From Clostridia bacterium (GTDB lineage Bacteria; Bacillota; Clostridia; Oscillospirales; Acutalibacteraceae): a stretch of 39,537 bases of DNA. Within the stretch, counting starts at the first letter, position 1; every line of letters begins with the position of its first letter. Below the pieces are notes generated by a model. The model did no database searches and was not told the DNA's origin. It saw only the letters and a program-made list of their open reading frames with translations. Shown in pieces: positions 37,598 to 39,537 of the stretch. A program made the translations under genes and the position numbers. The stretch covers positions 1 through 39,537 of the forward strand of contig JAFYKZ010000006.1 in the NCBI GenBank assembly GCA_017537365.1, in the 5' to 3' direction.

Positions 37598-39537
37598 ATG
37601 AGTGGTTTGTTAAATTTTATTATTTCGAAAGAACATCATAAATACCGTCATACAGTTGATTGGGATTTGGCAAATGAGTATGCTGCTAAAAAATTGAGCC
37701 CGATAGAGCGTATGGCAGACCGCTTCGAGCGTTTATGCAAGGAAGAAAAAGCGGTTATTTTGGAGAATGAAAAAATATGCTTTTTGCGTACTGTTTCTAA
37801 TCTTCCTGCAATTTTCACCGATAGCGAGTGGGAAGAAATAAATAAAAAGCATTATATTCATGAGTTGGGTTTTATGTCTAACCTTTCTCCTAACTATTAT
37901 GATGCTATTGCTAATGGTCTTTTAGTAAAAAGAGAAACTGCTGATGAATACGGCAAACGAGCAATAGATAATATTATCGCTCTTTCTGATAAGTATTTAG
38001 AAGAGGCTAAAAATCAAGGCAGAGCAGATTTGGTTGAGATTTTAACTCAGGTGCCTAGATATAAGGCGAGAAACTTCCGCGAGGCTTTGCAGTTCTTCCG
38101 CATTATTCATTATTCATTATGGCTGGAAGGAAATTATCATAATACTGTAGGCCGTTTTGACAGATATATGTATCCATATCTTAAAGCCGATATGGATAAC
38201 GGTGTTTTAACCTATGATACTGCATTAGAGCTTTTAGAGGACTTTTTCCTTTCCTTTAATAAGGATAGTGATTTATATGTTGGTGTTCAGCAGGGTGATA
38301 ACGGTCAAAGTATGATGCTTGGCGGTATAGACGAAAACGGAAATGAAGTATTTAACACATTATCAGAGCTATGCCTTAAAGCCAGTGAAAACAATTTGCT
38401 TATCGACCCCAAAATTAATTTAAGGGTTAATAAAAACACAACTAAGGAAATATATACTAAGGCAAGTTATTTAACCAAGGCAGGCTTGGGCTTCCCGCAG
38501 TATTCAAATGATGATATTGTTATTCCTGCTCTTGAAAAATTGGGTTATTCTCACGAGGATGCAACCAATTATACCGTTGCGGCCTGTTGGGAATTTATAG
38601 TTCCTTTTGTTGGCGCGGATGTTGCTAATATAGGCGCATTATCCTATGCTAAGACTATTGATGAGGCTTTCCATAAGGATTTGAAAGATGCAGAAACTTA
38701 TGAGGATTTCTATAAAGCGGTTGAATTAAGAATTAAAAACCAATGCGACGAAATCTGTAAGGGACTCGAAAATCTTTGGTTTATTCCGTCGCCTTTTATG
38801 AATGTTGTTATGGATTGCGATATTTATAACGGCGGTAAATACAATAACTTTGGTATTCACGGAACAGGTATTGCAACTGCCGCTGATAGCCTTGCCGCTA
38901 TTAAGAAATATGTTTTCGAGGAAAAATTAATTTCCAAAGAGGATTATATCAAAGCGGTTGACTGCGATTTTGAAAACGATAGTGTTTTCTTGCATAAGCT
39001 TCGTTTTGAAAGTCCTAAGGTTGGAAATAACGACGATTATGTTGATAGCATTGCAGTTGATTTGCTTGATTCTTTTGCAAATGCCTTAGAGGGTAAAAAG
39101 AACGAGCGCGGCGGAATTTTCAGAGCAGGAACAGGAAGCGCTATGTATTATTTATGGCATGCCGATGAGCTTGGAGCTTCGCCTGACGGCAGAAGAAAAG
39201 GCGAGCCGCTCGGAACTAACTTCTCGGTTAGTCTTTTTGCTAATGTTAAAGGTCCGGTTTCGGTTATAGGTTCTATGACCAAGCCTCATTTTGAAAGAGC
39301 CATAAATGGAGGTCCTTTAACTCTTGAATTCCATCAGTCCTTGTTTACTGATGATGAAAGCGTTGAAAAGGTTGGTATGCTTGTTAAAGCTTTTATTGAT
39401 AAAGGCGGTCATCAGTTGCAACTTAATGCTGTTAATGTTGAAAAGCTGATAGATGCTCAAATCCATCCTGAGAATTACAGGCAATTAGTTGTTCGTATTT
39501 GGGGTTGGAGCGCGTATTTTGTTGAGCTTGATAAAGA
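37598..39537 (+). CDS. Glycyl radical enzyme, PFL/dehydratase type, cut by window end
   Basis: Partial at the right edge; 646 codons seen with no stop. The active-site Cys is about residue 330 in NYTVAACWEFIVPF, and the glycyl-radical Gly is about residue 636 in LVVRIWGWSAYF (RVxGW-like). C-x-E at the active site is the pattern of dehydratase or lyase members (glycerol dehydratase, CutC, HypD); true pyruvate formate-lyase has C-C. The protein would end soon after the window, giving ~650-660 aa, shorter than the usual ~780-850, mainly at the N-terminus. AAGGAG lies upstream of ATG 37598. An activating radical-SAM enzyme is expected downstream. It follows the transporter by 28 nt. Confidence 0.88.
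   Translation, partial: MSGLLNFIISKEHHKYRHTVDWDLANEYAAKKLSPIERMADRFERLCKEEKAVILENEKICFLRTVSNLPAIFTDSEWEEINKKHYIHELGFMSNLSPNYYDAIANGLLVKRETADEYGKRAIDNIIALSDKYLEEAKNQGRADLVEILTQVPRYKARNFREALQFFRIIHYSLWLEGNYHNTVGRFDRYMYPYLKADMDNGVLTYDTALELLEDFFLSFNKDSDLYVGVQQGDNGQSMMLGGIDENGNEVFNTLSELCLKASENNLLIDPKINLRVNKNTTKEIYTKASYLTKAGLGFPQYSNDDIVIPALEKLGYSHEDATNYTVAACWEFIVPFVGADVANIGALSYAKTIDEAFHKDLKDAETYEDFYKAVELRIKNQCDEICKGLENLWFIPSPFMNVVMDCDIYNGGKYNNFGIHGTGIATAADSLAAIKKYVFEEKLISKEDYIKAVDCDFENDSVFLHKLRFESPKVGNNDDYVDSIAVDLLDSFANALEGKKNERGGIFRAGTGSAMYYLWHADELGASPDGRRKGEPLGTNFSVSLFANVKGPVSVIGSMTKPHFERAINGGPLTLEFHQSLFTDDESVEKVGMLVKAFIDKGGHQLQLNAVNVEKLIDAQIHPENYRQLVVRIWGWSAYFVELDK

Overview
The window looks like chromosome of a low-GC, spore-forming Clostridia-type Firmicute (Oscillospiraceae-like is my guess from gene style, not proven). 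Grounds: a Spo0A gene, strong AAGGAGG-type ribosome sites, sigma-A promoters, a large serine recombinase, a Gram-positive mobilisation cassette and clostridial sugar-use genes. The left ~24 kb is accessory DNA; the right ~14 kb looks like stable chromosome.

Left (1-5.2 kb): a RAYT transposase with a REP-like inverted repeat, then a small ECF sigma regulon. The sigma/anti-sigma pair (3937-2701, minus) is autoregulated if I read the promoters correctly: the same two-part promoter with identical 23-nt spacing lies before the sigma operon, before a 62-aa gene followed by an FRG-domain gene, and before a secreted protein. Two further genes (4077-5150) may be a toxin-like pair; the first faintly resembles DarT.

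Recombination module (5.2-8.5 kb, minus): excisionase-like HTH, an unknown 533-aa protein with an R-x4-H motif near its C-terminus, and a serine recombinase, all tightly coupled. The 3' end of the recombinase gene lies inside a perfect 40-bp palindromic terminator.

Unusual gene cluster (8.6-18.9 kb): twelve close-packed minus-strand genes, several with overlapping stop/start codons, run from 15650 to a terminator at 8575. They encode a PPP-type phosphatase, a PIN nuclease, a winged-helix/nuclease-like protein, three-TM and repeat-bearing membrane proteins, a Cys-rich mini-protein, a secreted protein and unknowns. Divergently, across a palindromic operator-like site, lies a 995-aa STAND protein with an OmpR-type winged helix, a P-loop NTPase and a WD40-like propeller between pentapeptide-like stretches. 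This is the best candidate here for an undescribed system; its function (conflict, defence or signalling) is inference.

Mobilisation cassette (19.0-23.5 kb, plus): DUF6809-like protein, CAP-domain lipoprotein, an unknown gene, a promoter with two terminator-like hairpins before a candidate oriT, MobC-like protein, MOBP-like relaxase and a membrane-anchored coiled-coil gene in another frame inside the relaxase gene. No type IV secretion genes are seen, so this looks mobilisable rather than self-conjugative.

tRNA/repeat region (23.6-27.1 kb): a GAF-like membrane protein, tRNA-Leu(CAG), two broken tRNA-Leu 5' fragments, spo0A, tRNA-Arg(ACG) and duplicated tRNA-Arg 3' ends. Both tRNA duplications have a period near 205 bp and enclose hairpin-rich inserts: an unexplained tRNA-associated repeat family.

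Sugar island (27.1-39.5 kb): a metallo-beta-lactamase-fold lipoprotein, a divergent AraC regulator, then a run of two GH36-clan alpha-galactosidase-type enzymes, a GH37 trehalase-like enzyme, a metallophosphoesterase, an MFS transporter and a glycyl radical enzyme cut by the window end.
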